Of a stretch of DNA of 64,000 bases, positions 15,815 through 25,460 are shown in pieces. A program made the position numbers and the translations under genes. A model generated the notes under the pieces. It worked only from the letters and a program-made list of their open reading frames with translations. It was not told the origin of the DNA and did no database searches. Source of the DNA: Hydrogenophaga sp. (lineage in GTDB: Bacteria > Pseudomonadota > Gammaproteobacteria > Burkholderiales > Burkholderiaceae_C); NCBI RefSeq assembly GCF_030158645.1, contig NZ_JAOASO010000023.1:1-64000 (forward strand). Direction: 5' to 3'. Positions within the stretch are counted from its first letter, which is position 1. Every line of letters begins with the position of its first letter.

Positions 15815-16947
15815 CTGTGCGCGCCCTCGAAGGCCGATGCACATGATGTGGGACGATCGATCCCGCGTTCCTGCGCCGGCGAGTCGTACCGGCGTTGGGG
15901 TTCGTAACGAATATCGGCGATGAAGCGCCCCCGCTCGTCCCGGTCGAATTGCACGATGACATCGATAACGATGTGCAGCAGCGCCTTGATCTCGTCCATG
16001 CGCAGGCCACCACCCGCGCCACTTTCACGGATCATCAGCGACATCTGTTCCAGGGCCAGGGCACAGCTGCCGGCGTGCACGCTGGTGATGCTGCCCGGAT
16101 GGCCGGAGGCCGCCAGCCGGATGAACGAAAAACACTCTTCGCCGCGAAGCTCGGCGAGGAAGATGCGGTCTGGCTTCATGCGCAGGCAGGCTTCCAGGAG
16201 CGACTTGGCCGATACACGCGCGGTGCCCTGGGCGTCCTTGCTGTAGAAGAGGTGCACCACGTTCGGGTGATTCGGCAAGGTGAGCTCGGCCGTGTCCTGG
16301 ATCGTGATCAGCCGCTCGTGCTTCGGCACCTCCTCGACCAGGCCTTTCATGAAGGTGGTTTTGCCCGACCCGGTTTTGCCGCTGACCACGATGGTCTGGT
16401 GGTGGCGCACGGCCAGGCGCAGGAACTCGGCGAACTGTCCCGCCGATTTCAAGTTGATCAGCTCCTGCTCAAAAGGACGCAGGCCTTCGTTGGTCGAGCC
16501 GCCGTCCTTGCTGTTGTGTTCACCGAGGCGATCGAACAGCCCATCGCGCTCAAAATCGCCCAGCCGCAAAATCAGCTCGGACGGTTTGCGCACCGTGATC
16601 GAGACCGTGCCGCGTGGCACCGCCGGTGGAATGGCGAACTGGATGCGCTCGCCGCTGGGCAAGGTGGCCGAGAGCAGGGGCCGTTCCTGGTTGATCTGCT
16701 GGTCGCAGAACGTGGCCACGGCGGTGGCCAGGGACAGGCAACGCTCCTGCGTCATCTCGGGCACAGCAACAGTTTTCCAGCCGCGCGCGGTCTCCACCTG
16801 GAGTTCACCTGGCCGGTTCACACAGACCTCCAGCACGCCCGGCGCGTCGAGCTGCTCACGCAGCGGGCGCAGAAACTCGATGACCGAGGTGGCGTCACCG
16901 CACCAGCCTTCGAAGAGCACTTCCTGGTCGTGGGCCATGGTGGTCAT
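15811..16947 (-). CDS. virB11: Type IV secretion ATPase VirB11
   Basis: A 378-residue hexameric traffic ATPase with Walker A GKTGSGKT at residues 190-197, an Asp box (TIQDTAELTL), a Walker B-type segment DRIFLAELRG and a His box ASGHPGSITSVHA. It powers pilus assembly and switches the channel between pilus and DNA transfer modes. Its ATG overlaps the virB10 stop by four bases. Confidence 0.95.
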   Translation of the reverse strand: MTTMAHDQEVLFEGWCGDATSVIEFLRPLREQLDAPGVLEVCVNRPGELQVETARGWKTVAVPEMTQERCLSLATAVATFCDQQINQERPLLSATLPSGERIQFAIPPAVPRGTVSITVRKPSELILRLGDFERDGLFDRLGEHNSKDGGSTNEGLRPFEQELINLKSAGQFAEFLRLAVRHHQTIVVSGKTGSGKTTFMKGLVEEVPKHERLITIQDTAELTLPNHPNVVHLFYSKDAQGTARVSAKSLLEACLRMKPDRIFLAELRGEECFSFIRLAASGHPGSITSVHAGSCALALEQMSLMIRESGAGGGLRMDEIKALLHIVIDVIVQFDRDERGRFIADIRYEPQRRYDSPAQERGIDRPTSCASAFEGAHR

Positions 16948-18347
16948 CGCGCCACCGGGTTCAGTTCGTAGACCGATGAAAAGTCCACGTCACGCGCCAC
17001 GTAGATGCCGACGATGCCGCCCTGGTTCTGGTAGATCAGCGGCGGGATGTTGATGGTGCTGTCCAGCACTTTTTCGGCGAGCTTGCTGGTGTTGTTGGTG
17101 GTCGAGGGCAGGATGATGGTGTTGGCCTGCTGGTCCTGCGCCTGGTTCTGGATCACCAGCTTGACCGAGTCGTCGATGAGCGAGAGCAGCATGGCTGCGC
17201 CGATGCGCTCGCCCCAGCGGTTGTCGACATAACCATCGATGCCCGACTCACCCAGTTGGCCTGTGCCTGGGGAATCGATTTCCACCGTCACGCCCAGCGG
17301 CGTTCGGATGCGGGTCCACAAAACGGGTATGCGCACCGTTCCCGGCCGCACCGAAGTGATGCGGTACTCCCCGTCCAGATGCGAGCCGCGCTCGATCAGT
17401 AGCACCCGGCCGTTGTCGCCGAACACGTTGCGCTGGACCTGGCAGCCCACCAGGCCCGAGGTGGCGCTGATCACCTTGGTCTTGAGGGCGCAGGTGAAGG
17501 CCGTGCCTTTGGGCAGGGTGAGGCTTCGGTCGCCGAGCAGGGTGGCCGCCACCCTGGGCATGGCCGAGCCCTGGAGTTGCCCGCCGAAGAGCCCGGCAGC
17601 AGCCTGTGGAGCAGCCGCCCCCATGGGCCCGCCCGCCATGGCGGGCGTTTGGACCGGGCTGCTGTTCGGGCCCGTTGCGATCGCTGCACTTTGGGTCAGG
17701 TCGTCGAGCAAACCTTGCAGCTGGCGCTGGTAGGCCTGGAGGTTGCGCGAGGTGGCGGCGAGCGGGTCGTCGGGGTCGGTCGGCCCTTCATCCATTCCGC
17801 CTCCTGCTTCTGTCATCGGGGCGGCGGCCACCTGCCTTGGGGGTGCAATACCCGATGAACTGGGCGGTGCACCAGGGCGCGAGGACACCACCAACACCGG
17901 GGCGTCTTCGGGTGGCACACCCTTGGGGCCGCCTGCGGTCGGAGCCGCTTCCCCGTTGCGGCGCACACCAATGGGTTCGACCACTTCGTTGGCCGTGGGC
18001 AACAGGGCCGGAATGCGGGGTGAGGAGGGTGGTGCAACAACCGCCATGTCCAGCCTGCGGGGCTCCGTCGTGGCAGCAGAGGGGAGGTCGTGCGCGAGCT
18101 TGGACGCCTCTTTGTCGGCCTCGTGACCGCTGGCGGCAAAGCGGTGGATGGAGAACGCCGAGACCGCGATCAAGGACAGCATGAGCAGGGCCACCGCGAG
18201 CAGGCCTTTGGCCGACCACGAGACGCGCTGGCGTGCGGCGACGTTCGGGATGCCCGCCTCACCGAGCAGCGGCGAGATGGTGTTGCCGTCTGTCTCAGCG
18301 GAAGGTTCGGCCGAGGGAAGACCCGCCGGGACGTCTCGATCGTTCAT
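16944..18347 (-). CDS. virB10: Type IV secretion channel protein VirB10
   Basis: A 467-residue protein with one N-terminal membrane helix (about residues 46-66) and a long proline- and alanine-rich periplasmic linker. The C-terminal beta-barrel domain (about 250-467) contains LPKGTAFTCALKTKV and LIERGSHLDGEY, typical of VirB10/TrbI. It spans both membranes and lines the channel with VirB9. Start and stop each overlap the neighbouring genes by four bases. Confidence 0.93.
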   Translation of the reverse strand: MNDRDVPAGLPSAEPSAETDGNTISPLLGEAGIPNVAARQRVSWSAKGLLAVALLMLSLIAVSAFSIHRFAASGHEADKEASKLAHDLPSAATTEPRRLDMAVVAPPSSPRIPALLPTANEVVEPIGVRRNGEAAPTAGGPKGVPPEDAPVLVVSSRPGAPPSSSGIAPPRQVAAAPMTEAGGGMDEGPTDPDDPLAATSRNLQAYQRQLQGLLDDLTQSAAIATGPNSSPVQTPAMAGGPMGAAAPQAAAGLFGGQLQGSAMPRVAATLLGDRSLTLPKGTAFTCALKTKVISATSGLVGCQVQRNVFGDNGRVLLIERGSHLDGEYRITSVRPGTVRIPVLWTRIRTPLGVTVEIDSPGTGQLGESGIDGYVDNRWGERIGAAMLLSLIDDSVKLVIQNQAQDQQANTIILPSTTNNTSKLAEKVLDSTINIPPLIYQNQGGIVGIYVARDVDFSSVYELNPVAR

Positions 18348-19282
18348 GGTGCGCCTCCCGTTTGGCGATCGGCCGGTGAGGAGCCAACCGCTTTGAGCAT
18401 GCGGCGCACACCTGGCACGGTGGTGGCGCCTTCAGTGGGGGCGCCGTCCAGATCGAAAGCCTCGTTCCAGACGCCCACCACGGCCGAGCCCGCTCGCAGC
18501 ATCAAGCGGCGGCTGACCCGATCCACCACGAGCAGGTCGTCTTCCATGCGCGCGTTGACCAGGGTCTCACCGCCATCGCCCAGCACGTGAAAGACGGCGG
18601 GCACCTCGCGGTTGCCTGGAAAACGCAAGTAGGTGAAACGCCCGTCGTCATAAATCAGCGTGGGCACGATGTCCAACGATCCTGCACCTTCGGCAATCGA
18701 GTACTGGGTGTTCATCACCGATGGCCTGGCCTGCAGCCGTTCGGCCACCACTTGCTGGGGCGAGAGGGGTCGGGGCAGCGCTGGGAGCGTGGCGAGGCCG
18801 GGCGTGTCGCGCAGCGCGAGCCGAGGCGGTGGCACGGGCCGGGCTGGTGCCTGGATCGTCAAGCGGTACACCGGTTGTTGGCGGTCGTTGTCTGACAGCA
18901 CCACGAAGCGCAAGCTGTGTGAGCGCCGGTCGGTGACCACGGCCAGGTTGTTGGGATTGCTGGCGCTGCTTTTGGCCTTGACGAACAAATGGCGCCCACC
19001 GGGCTGGGCTGCCACACACCACACGGTATCGGCCTTGCTGCAGTCACCGCCCAAGCCGGCGGCCACTTCGGTGATGGCTTCGTCCGTGTCGAACACCACG
19101 AGCGTCACGACGCCCCGTTTGACCGGCACGGTCACCACGGCATGCGGGTCGTAGATTACTTCGCGCAGCCGTGGGTCAGCGGGCGTGTTTGTAGAGGCCG
19201 CAGCGGTGTCAGCAGCCGCCCCCGGCGCAAGGGCGAAGGACAGCGCACTGGCGAGCACCAAGGCGACCGGCGTGCGACTCAT
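18344..19282 (-). CDS. virB9: Type IV secretion channel protein VirB9
   Basis: A 312-residue periplasmic protein with a signal peptide (cleavage near residue 25, after APGAAA). The body matches VirB9/TrbG/CagX, with an N-terminal beta domain (VVTLVVFDTDEAITEVAAG) and the C-terminal TYLRFPGNREVPAVF stretch that contacts the lipoprotein partner. It forms the outer-membrane core complex with VirB10. The start overlaps the virB8 stop by four bases. Confidence 0.92.
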   Translation of the reverse strand: MSRTPVALVLASALSFALAPGAAADTAAASTNTPADPRLREVIYDPHAVVTVPVKRGVVTLVVFDTDEAITEVAAGLGGDCSKADTVWCVAAQPGGRHLFVKAKSSASNPNNLAVVTDRRSHSLRFVVLSDNDRQQPVYRLTIQAPARPVPPPRLALRDTPGLATLPALPRPLSPQQVVAERLQARPSVMNTQYSIAEGAGSLDIVPTLIYDDGRFTYLRFPGNREVPAVFHVLGDGGETLVNARMEDDLLVVDRVSRRLMLRAGSAVVGVWNEAFDLDGAPTEGATTVPGVRRMLKAVGSSPADRQTGGAP

Positions 19283-20049
19283 GGCTTGTCTCCCGCTGGG
19301 ACGGTGTTGATCTCCGGGTCGGAGCGGTAGGCCGTGACCACAAAGCCAAACGGGTTCTCCAGCCGATCACCTTCTTTGGCGAGCACCTTGGGCTGGTACT
19401 GGTAAACGATGCTGGCCACGTGCCGGGTCTTGACCTCGGGCAGGCTTCGGTCGGTGAGCCGCACCACCTTGTCGTAGGTGACGGTGGCGTCGCTCTGGTT
19501 GCCCGTGCGGCCCGACGCGGCCAGGCGCACGCCCACGATCTGGATGCGCCAGTCCTCGGTGGCGCCGAGTTTTTTCTGCAGAGCGCCTTCACCCTCGAAA
19601 CGGCGGTTGTAGTCGGAGAAGACGCCCGGGACCGCCATGCGCGCCACCTGGTCGAAGTCGCGCTGCAGGAACATCCAGCTGTAGCCCTCGCGGGCGCGCA
19701 CGAAGGTGGCCAGGTTGTGCTTGTCCAAGGCCTCCATGGGCGGAATGGTTTCTTCGCTCAAGCGCTGCTGGATGGTGGTTTCACCGGTGAGGCGGTCCAC
19801 CACGATCGGGATCTCGACCACGCGGCGCAGCGGTCCCTGCACGAACACCGCCGCGATGCCGATCAGACCCATGACCAGCCCGGCGATTGCCACCGCCCAG
19901 GCGCGGCGCTCCGAACGTTCGAGCATCAGGGCACGGTCGATTTCCCAGTCGCGGTTCGCGATGAAGGTCGGTGATTCGGCTGCATGCCCGGGGTCGCTGT
20001 TGCGATCCGGCCATGCGGCGGCTTGTCCTGAGGTCAGGATGGCGCTCAT
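19279..20049 (-). CDS. virB8: Type IV secretion inner-membrane protein VirB8
   Basis: A 256-residue protein with a cytoplasmic N-terminus, one membrane helix (about 48-72) and a periplasmic NTF2-like domain containing FVRAREGYSW and a later HVASIVYQYQPKVLAKEGD, as in VirB8/TrbF. It nucleates assembly of the secretion machine. It lies 37 bases after virB5 and is coupled to virB9. Confidence 0.92.
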   Translation of the reverse strand: MSAILTSGQAAAWPDRNSDPGHAAESPTFIANRDWEIDRALMLERSERRAWAVAIAGLVMGLIGIAAVFVQGPLRRVVEIPIVVDRLTGETTIQQRLSEETIPPMEALDKHNLATFVRAREGYSWMFLQRDFDQVARMAVPGVFSDYNRRFEGEGALQKKLGATEDWRIQIVGVRLAASGRTGNQSDATVTYDKVVRLTDRSLPEVKTRHVASIVYQYQPKVLAKEGDRLENPFGFVVTAYRSDPEINTVPAGDKP

Positions 20050-20086
20050 GGGGGGCTCCTGTGAGGCTGGTGGTCAGGGCAGCGGG

Positions 20087-20782
20087 TCAGGGAAGGAAGT
20101 CGGACACCTTGCCAGTGCGCCCGAGCATCTGGTACTGGCGTTCGCGCTCGCGGGAGCGTGCGATGCGCTCCTCGCTGTCGGCCATGCCTTGCAGCATCTG
20201 CACCTGCGACATCTCATGAGACAGCAGCGCGTTCTCAGCGCCCACGCGGGCCTGGATCTCCTGAACGGACTTCTGATCTGTGGTCGCGTTGATCTGGCCC
20301 ATCAGCGACTGGATTTGCGAGAGCCGACCGGCCGCCGACTTCATCGCGTCCTGCAACAGGCCTTTCTGCTGGTAAGGCTGCGCCAGCGTTGCCTGGCAAC
20401 TGGTGCGCGCGTCACCCGTGAGGTCCATGCAGTTGTAGACCATACCTGCGTCGCGCAGGGCCTTCGCGGTCGTGTTGAGACCGGAGTAACCCGAGGTGTT
20501 CACCGCATTGAGGTGGGTGTAGGCATCTGCCGGCACGTAGTTCTTCAACAGCGGGTTGTTGAACACGTTGCCCAGATTGCGCACGCCGTTGATGCTGCTC
20601 AACTGGCTTTGCAACTGGGTGATCTGCTGCACCTGGTTGTTGATCTGGGTGATGTCGTTGACCACCTGCTGCACCGTCTGAACCAGGTTGGCGACATCGA
20701 TGACCGGGATGCCACCCGCTCGCGCGTGGTTCGCGCCGAAGGCGATCAGGACGGCGGCCGCAACTTTGAGATGCATGCGCAT
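20087..20782 (-). CDS. virB5: Minor pilus protein VirB5 (TrbJ-like)
   Basis: A 231-residue exported protein with a signal peptide (AAAVLIAFGANHARA) followed by Gln- and Asn-rich helices, and a second helical region near the C-terminus. VirB5 proteins sit at the pilus tip and help contact the recipient. The ATG at 20782 is chosen because AAGGAG lies just upstream. The open frame runs back to 20962 but that part overlaps virB6. Here virB5 comes after virB6, the reverse of the Agrobacterium order. Confidence 0.85.
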   Translation of the reverse strand: MRMHLKVAAAVLIAFGANHARAGGIPVIDVANLVQTVQQVVNDITQINNQVQQITQLQSQLSSINGVRNLGNVFNNPLLKNYVPADAYTHLNAVNTSGYSGLNTTAKALRDAGMVYNCMDLTGDARTSCQATLAQPYQQKGLLQDAMKSAAGRLSQIQSLMGQINATTDQKSVQEIQARVGAENALLSHEMSQVQMLQGMADSEERIARSRERERQYQMLGRTGKVSDFLP

Positions 20783-20810
20783 GGTGAGGCTCCTTGTGCT
20801 GGGTTGACGA

Positions 20811-21878
20811 TCAGGACCGCCCTCGCAGGGCGGCGAGTTTGTAGGCGGCAGAACGGGCAGCTCCATAGCCGCGTCGTGCCATGTTGCTGGTGTAGCGCCC
20901 GGTGGCGGCAGTGGCTGCGCCTGCGGTATAGGGCAGGCCAGTGCCGGCGCGGATAACGCCACCGGCCCCTGCAGCAGCGCCCGCGCCCCGTGATGACGAT
21001 GCAGAACGCAATCCAGACACCATCATGGCGTTCTGAATCATCTGGATGCCTTGTTGAACGGCGGCGCCTCCCGTCAGCGCGGAGGCGAGACTGGGTGCCT
21101 GGAAGCAGATGATGGCCATCAAGATCATGACGACGCAGTACTTCAGGCTTTCGCCGACCACGTTGAAGGTTGGACCGAGGAAGCCGCCGTTCACTTGGAT
21201 GGCTTGCACAAGCGCATCCCCCATGAACGCACTGAGTCCGAGCGCGAAGAAGGCAAACCAGGTTAGAACTACAGCGTTCAGCACCATGGACAGCCAGCTG
21301 TCGAAGAACCGGGCCGTGGGGCGCCATGCCAGGCACAGGACGAACAGGGGGCCGACGGCGATGACGAAGGTCAGAAATAGCTTTGCCAATGTCACCACAA
21401 ACAGTGCGATGCACAGGAAGACGACATTGCCGATTGAACAAACTACTGCAGCGAAGAGAAGATCCAACCTGAGGATGCCAGCATCTTTCAGCAGATCCAG
21501 CACCAGCTTGCTCGCTTCATCGTTGAAGCTATCCAGCAGTGCATAGGGCGAGGAAATCGTCATTGGATCGGCGGCTGATGGGAGGAAGGTCGTTGCGACG
21601 CCGGTCGCCAGTGCATTCGCGGTATCGGAGACGTTGGAGATATAGAGGCCAGACTGCAGCGCGAATGCGAGCACCAAACCTATCTTGAAGACTTTCCAGA
21701 GGAAGGTCGGCACGGTCTCTGAGACCTCGTTGCGAAGGACAGCCCAACCGTAGAGGCTCACCCAGATCGTCATGGCAGTCAGTGCTATGGGCGCAATCCC
21801 CGCCATGAGCGAACTCACGACACCGAGCACATAGGTGCTCAAGACCGCGTCAAACTGAGAACCAACCCAGGCAAACAT
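20811..21878 (-). CDS. virB6: Polytopic channel protein VirB6/TrbL
   Basis: A 355-residue integral membrane protein with about six hydrophobic segments between residues 15 and 255, then a glycine-, alanine- and serine-rich tail ending in basic residues. The pattern is that of VirB6/TrbL, which forms part of the inner-membrane passage for DNA. Codon use here and in the next gene upstream seems less GC-biased than in virB4 or virB8, which may mean the pair was exchanged by recombination. Confidence 0.85.
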   Translation of the reverse strand: MFAWVGSQFDAVLSTYVLGVVSSLMAGIAPIALTAMTIWVSLYGWAVLRNEVSETVPTFLWKVFKIGLVLAFALQSGLYISNVSDTANALATGVATTFLPSAADPMTISSPYALLDSFNDEASKLVLDLLKDAGILRLDLLFAAVVCSIGNVVFLCIALFVVTLAKLFLTFVIAVGPLFVLCLAWRPTARFFDSWLSMVLNAVVLTWFAFFALGLSAFMGDALVQAIQVNGGFLGPTFNVVGESLKYCVVMILMAIICFQAPSLASALTGGAAVQQGIQMIQNAMMVSGLRSASSSRGAGAAAGAGGVIRAGTGLPYTAGAATAATGRYTSNMARRGYGAARSAAYKLAALRGRS

Positions 21879-21893
21879 GACGTTTCCTTCCTG

Positions 21894-22301
21894 TCATTGG
21901 ACGGCACTGATTGGGAAGCTCTTTAGGCTGACACACTTCCCGGAGATATCGGGCCGCTCGCACTGCGCCCACTCGCCCTTGATCTTGACGATCCATACGC
22001 GTGATCGTTTTTCTGTGCCGTACGTGGCTGGGCGACAGGTCGCAGGACGGGCGAAGACTTCAGTGCATTCAACCAGTCCCGAATCACTCTCTAGCATCTT
22101 CCAGCCGCCGCCAGCGCATCCTGGCTTCGTTGCGGGGCATGGCGATCCCAGAGACACGGATGGAACTGGCGGCACATCCACTTGTTTGCGTCCATCCGGC
22201 ATGACCTTGACGGCCTCATTGCCCTTCACGAACTGGGCACTGGCTGCGGTGGATGCCAGTACCATCAAGGCCAGCGAAAGGTGATGAAAAATCGGTTTCA
22301 T
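21894..22301 (-). CDS. Exported cysteine-rich protein of the secretion operon, unknown
   Basis: A 135-residue protein with a signal peptide (cleavage near residue 22, after STAASA). The mature part has six cysteines (two in SPCPATKPGC), so it is probably a disulfide-stabilised periplasmic protein. I recognise no family. It sits between virB4 and virB6, where other systems encode small accessory or exclusion proteins, and its ATG overlaps the virB4 stop by four bases. Confidence 0.75.
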   Translation of the reverse strand: MKPIFHHLSLALMVLASTAASAQFVKGNEAVKVMPDGRKQVDVPPVPSVSLGSPCPATKPGCAGGGWKMLESDSGLVECTEVFARPATCRPATYGTEKRSRVWIVKIKGEWAQCERPDISGKCVSLKSFPISAVQ

Positions 22302-24826
22302 GCAGATCTCCTGGAGGTTCGAGATTTGCGATCCTGAACCTCACGCAGCAGAACGGGAAGCCACTGAAACGGATCGTTACCATGACGCTCACGCACGGCA
22401 TCGAGCAGCGCCACGTTGTCGGTGGTGGCCGAGAGCACGGTGATGAAATCGTCCAGACCGGTGAGGTCCAGTTCACAGATCGCGCTGGTGTGGCCTTGTT
22501 TGACCAGAAAGCGCCGGCCACCTTGCGCACCGAGGCTGCGCACGATGCCGAACTCGGCCTCACTCAGGCCAAACCCCTCGATGTATTCCTCGCGCACAGC
22601 CTCCGGGTTGGCCAGGAAGATTTTGGTCACGCTCTGCTCAACCATGGTGCGCCCGATGGGGTGGCGCAAGACGTCGGACGGGCTCTGGGTGTCGAAGATG
22701 CCCAGGCCGTTCTGCTTGCGGATGGTCTTTTGCTTTTGTTTGGCGAAGTCGCTGAAGATCTCGTGGTCCAGGGCCTTCCAGAACTCGGAGATCACGTAGA
22801 TGAGCCGCTCCCCGTTGACCAGCTCTTCCATCACCTGAAGCAGGTACAGCATGACCGGGGTGCGGACCTCGGGCAGATCGAGAAACTCGGTGGTGTCAAA
22901 CCCGATCACCGAGGACGCATCCAGGTCCATCAGCTGGTCGTTGGCCTGATCGAACACCCAGCCCAGCGCACCCCCTTCGCACCAGCGCCCCAGGCGCTCG
23001 TACAGGCTGTTCTCGCCGGCTTTGGGCAGGTTTTGCCTCACGGTGGAAAAGCGGCGCAGCGCCGCCGGCATCGTGGCCACGGTTTTCACGGCATCGGCGA
23101 TGGCGCGTTCGTCAGCGGGCAACAGCGGCAGGGCCGGTGTGGCGATGCAGGTGCGGATCAACTGCTCCCAGAACTGGACACGTGCTGGTGTGGGGTCTCG
23201 CTGCAGCGGGTTCAGGTGCGTGGGCTTGCCGGCCTCGAGCGTGAAGTAACGCCCACCGAGCGCCCGGATGGCGATCTCACAACCGCGGTCGAGGTCAAAC
23301 AGCACCAGGCGCGGTGCCGGGTCCCACTTGCGGGTGAGTGTCAGCAGGAACATCTCCAGCGTGGTCTTGCCCACCCCGGTCGATCCGATGATGAGGGTGT
23401 TGCCGGGCAGCTTTTTGTCGCCCGAGTCTTCACCGTCCGGGCTGCTGTGCAGGTTCAAGTAAAACGGCTGGCCCGAGGGCGTGCGCAGCAGCGCGAGCGC
23501 TTCGCCCCAGGGATTGCCATCGCGTTTGCCGCGGGCGAAGTTGTGGCCGCTGGCCAGGGCTGCAAAGGCGCGCGAGGACAGTTTGGCGTCGCGGGGCCGC
23601 CACTGCCAGTTGCCCGGCATCTGGGCAAACCAGGCCGCGTCGGCCACCAGGTCCACCGGTGACATCTGCAGGCTGGACGCTTCACCAACCGCACCGATGG
23701 CCTGCGCCGCCCGGCGCCCCGCATTGGCCAGGCTGTCGGGCCCGACGTTGCCGAACACCACCAGGCTGTAGTGGTACTCACCCATGCAGAACTGGCCGTC
23801 GCCCAGATCATTGAGCGCTTCATCCATGTCGGCGATCTGGCTGGCGACCACGTCGTCGCTGGCGATCAACTGATCGCGCTGCAGTTGCAGTGCGCGTGTC
23901 GCTTCGCGCCGGGGCAGGATCGAAAAACTCTGGGTTTCGATGAACTCGCTATCTTCGTAGAGCAGGGCGTTCAGGATGCCGGGCTCCACCGCGTCGGCGT
24001 ATTCCTTGATGTCGACCAGTGCGGCACAACGGCGCTGGTCACCGTGGCGCAACTCCAGCTTGTCACCACCGAACGAGAGGCGGGTGCTCGGCAGCGTGCG
24101 GTACAGGGGGCCGGCGGCCAGGGGCACCGTGCGCCAGTGCCCGTTGACCAGGTAGCCCAGAAACTCGGCCACTTCGGAACAGGACCGGCCGCGCTGCTCG
24201 CGCCGGCCCAACAACTGCGGACCAAAGCCGCGCAAGACACGTTCGACGAAGGCGGAACGTTCTTCCATGGCCCGCAGGGCTTCGGCCTGCGCTTCGAGCA
24301 ACGCCGCGCGTGAGCGCTGGGTCGATTGCAGGGCCCGACCAATGCGTGAGGCATGGGGTCGGTACACCAGGGTGAGGTACAGCTCGTTGCTCATCATGGG
24401 TTGTGTGCCCAGCCGTGCCTGGTAAGCGCGGGAGAGATCGCGGGCGAATCCGGGTGCGGTGGGGTCCTGCAGGGAGTCTTGGACCGCGCGGTGCAGCCGG
24501 TGGGTCCACACCGCCCACTGGCCGCCGGCCAGGTTGCGCAACAGACTGCACAGCGCTTCATGCCGCTCGGTGATCAGGTGCTCGTCGGCGCATTCGAAGG
24601 CCACACCGTCGAGCCGCCAGACCCTTAGGTAGTCCCCACCGCGTGTGATCACGTCGTGTTCACTGACGAGCGAGGAGAACGGCACGAAGCGCGTGAGCGG
24701 GTTGTCTGCTAAGGCTTGTTTCCAGTGGCGCGGCTGGGTCTGATTTTGCGCACCGAGGTTGGGGCGGTTCAGAGGAGCCGGGCGGCGGGTGACCGCCCTG
24801 CCGAGCGAATCAAAGATGCCAAGCAT
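22298..24826 (-). CDS. virB4: Type IV secretion ATPase VirB4
   Basis: An 842-residue ATPase started at ATG 24826 (MLGIFDSLGRAV), overlapping virB3 by 17 bases. The frame is open to 24982 but that part overlaps virB3 further. The N-terminal CagE/VirB4 domain is followed by Walker A GSTGVGKT (about residues 481-488) and LVLFDLDRGCEI. VirB4 energises pilus assembly and works with VirB11. The protein is full length with no visible damage. Confidence 0.95.
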   Translation of the reverse strand: MLGIFDSLGRAVTRRPAPLNRPNLGAQNQTQPRHWKQALADNPLTRFVPFSSLVSEHDVITRGGDYLRVWRLDGVAFECADEHLITERHEALCSLLRNLAGGQWAVWTHRLHRAVQDSLQDPTAPGFARDLSRAYQARLGTQPMMSNELYLTLVYRPHASRIGRALQSTQRSRAALLEAQAEALRAMEERSAFVERVLRGFGPQLLGRREQRGRSCSEVAEFLGYLVNGHWRTVPLAAGPLYRTLPSTRLSFGGDKLELRHGDQRRCAALVDIKEYADAVEPGILNALLYEDSEFIETQSFSILPRREATRALQLQRDQLIASDDVVASQIADMDEALNDLGDGQFCMGEYHYSLVVFGNVGPDSLANAGRRAAQAIGAVGEASSLQMSPVDLVADAAWFAQMPGNWQWRPRDAKLSSRAFAALASGHNFARGKRDGNPWGEALALLRTPSGQPFYLNLHSSPDGEDSGDKKLPGNTLIIGSTGVGKTTLEMFLLTLTRKWDPAPRLVLFDLDRGCEIAIRALGGRYFTLEAGKPTHLNPLQRDPTPARVQFWEQLIRTCIATPALPLLPADERAIADAVKTVATMPAALRRFSTVRQNLPKAGENSLYERLGRWCEGGALGWVFDQANDQLMDLDASSVIGFDTTEFLDLPEVRTPVMLYLLQVMEELVNGERLIYVISEFWKALDHEIFSDFAKQKQKTIRKQNGLGIFDTQSPSDVLRHPIGRTMVEQSVTKIFLANPEAVREEYIEGFGLSEAEFGIVRSLGAQGGRRFLVKQGHTSAICELDLTGLDDFITVLSATTDNVALLDAVRERHGNDPFQWLPVLLREVQDRKSRTSRRSA

Positions 24827-25142
24827 CAAGGGCTCCCCGGTACAGCGTGGGCGAATAACTGCGTGCGTGCCAGAAGCGGCGGTTGTGGTCGTGCAGGCGC
24901 AGCTTGAGCGCAACGAACATCTGCCGAAAGCGCTGGTCGTCCCGGGCGGTGACCCAGCGCATCCACAGCAGGGCGGGCACAAATGACAGCAGCACGCCAG
25001 CAGCGATCCACCAGCTCAGCAAGATGCCGCCCCAAATGATCAGCAGCATGCCGCTGCCGAAGAGCACGACCAGGGGCACCAGGGGGATGCCCAGTTTCAT
25101 GGCCGGTCGCGTAGCGCCTTTGTAGATGACTTCGGCTTGCAT
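24810..25142 (-). CDS. virB3: Type IV secretion protein VirB3
   Basis: A 110-residue membrane protein starting MQAEVIYKGATRPAMKLGIP, the usual VirB3 N-terminus. Two closely spaced hydrophobic segments (about 18-62) follow, and the C-terminal half is polar. VirB3 sits in the inner membrane next to VirB4 and is needed for pilus assembly. It lies 18 bases after virB2. Confidence 0.9.
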   Translation of the reverse strand: MQAEVIYKGATRPAMKLGIPLVPLVVLFGSGMLLIIWGGILLSWWIAAGVLLSFVPALLWMRWVTARDDQRFRQMFVALKLRLHDHNRRFWHARSYSPTLYRGALDAWHL

Positions 25143-25160
25143 GGTGAACGCCCGGTGTCA

Positions 25161-25460
25161 TCAAGTGACGATGTAGCTGGCGAAGGCGCCTGCCCCACCG
25201 ACCAGGGTGCCGCCGATCAGCACGTTGGCCACATCGGCCAGACGCGCGCCCTGGAAAATCATCTTGAAGCCGGCCCAGATGATTGCGATGGTTACCACGG
25301 CGATCGAGATCGTGACCAAGATCGCGCTCACATTGAGGACCGTGGTGTTGATCTTGGCGAAGCCCTGGGCGCGAGCGTTGCAGGCCAGGGACAACAGGAG
25401 CAGGGCGATCAGCGGCCGTGCCTGGCGCAGGATGGGGTGTGTGGAGTGGATGGGGGTCAT
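25161..25460 (-). CDS. virB2: Major pilin VirB2/TrbC
   Basis: A 99-residue prepilin with a long signal peptide (cleavage near residue 31, after NARA) and two hydrophobic helices (about 45-66 and 75-97) around a short basic loop, the VirB2/TrbC form. The mature peptide of about 68 residues would build the conjugative pilus. The start overlaps the virB1 stop by four bases. Confidence 0.9.
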   Translation of the reverse strand: MTPIHSTHPILRQARPLIALLLLSLACNARAQGFAKINTTVLNVSAILVTISIAVVTIAIIWAGFKMIFQGARLADVANVLIGGTLVGGAGAFASYIVT

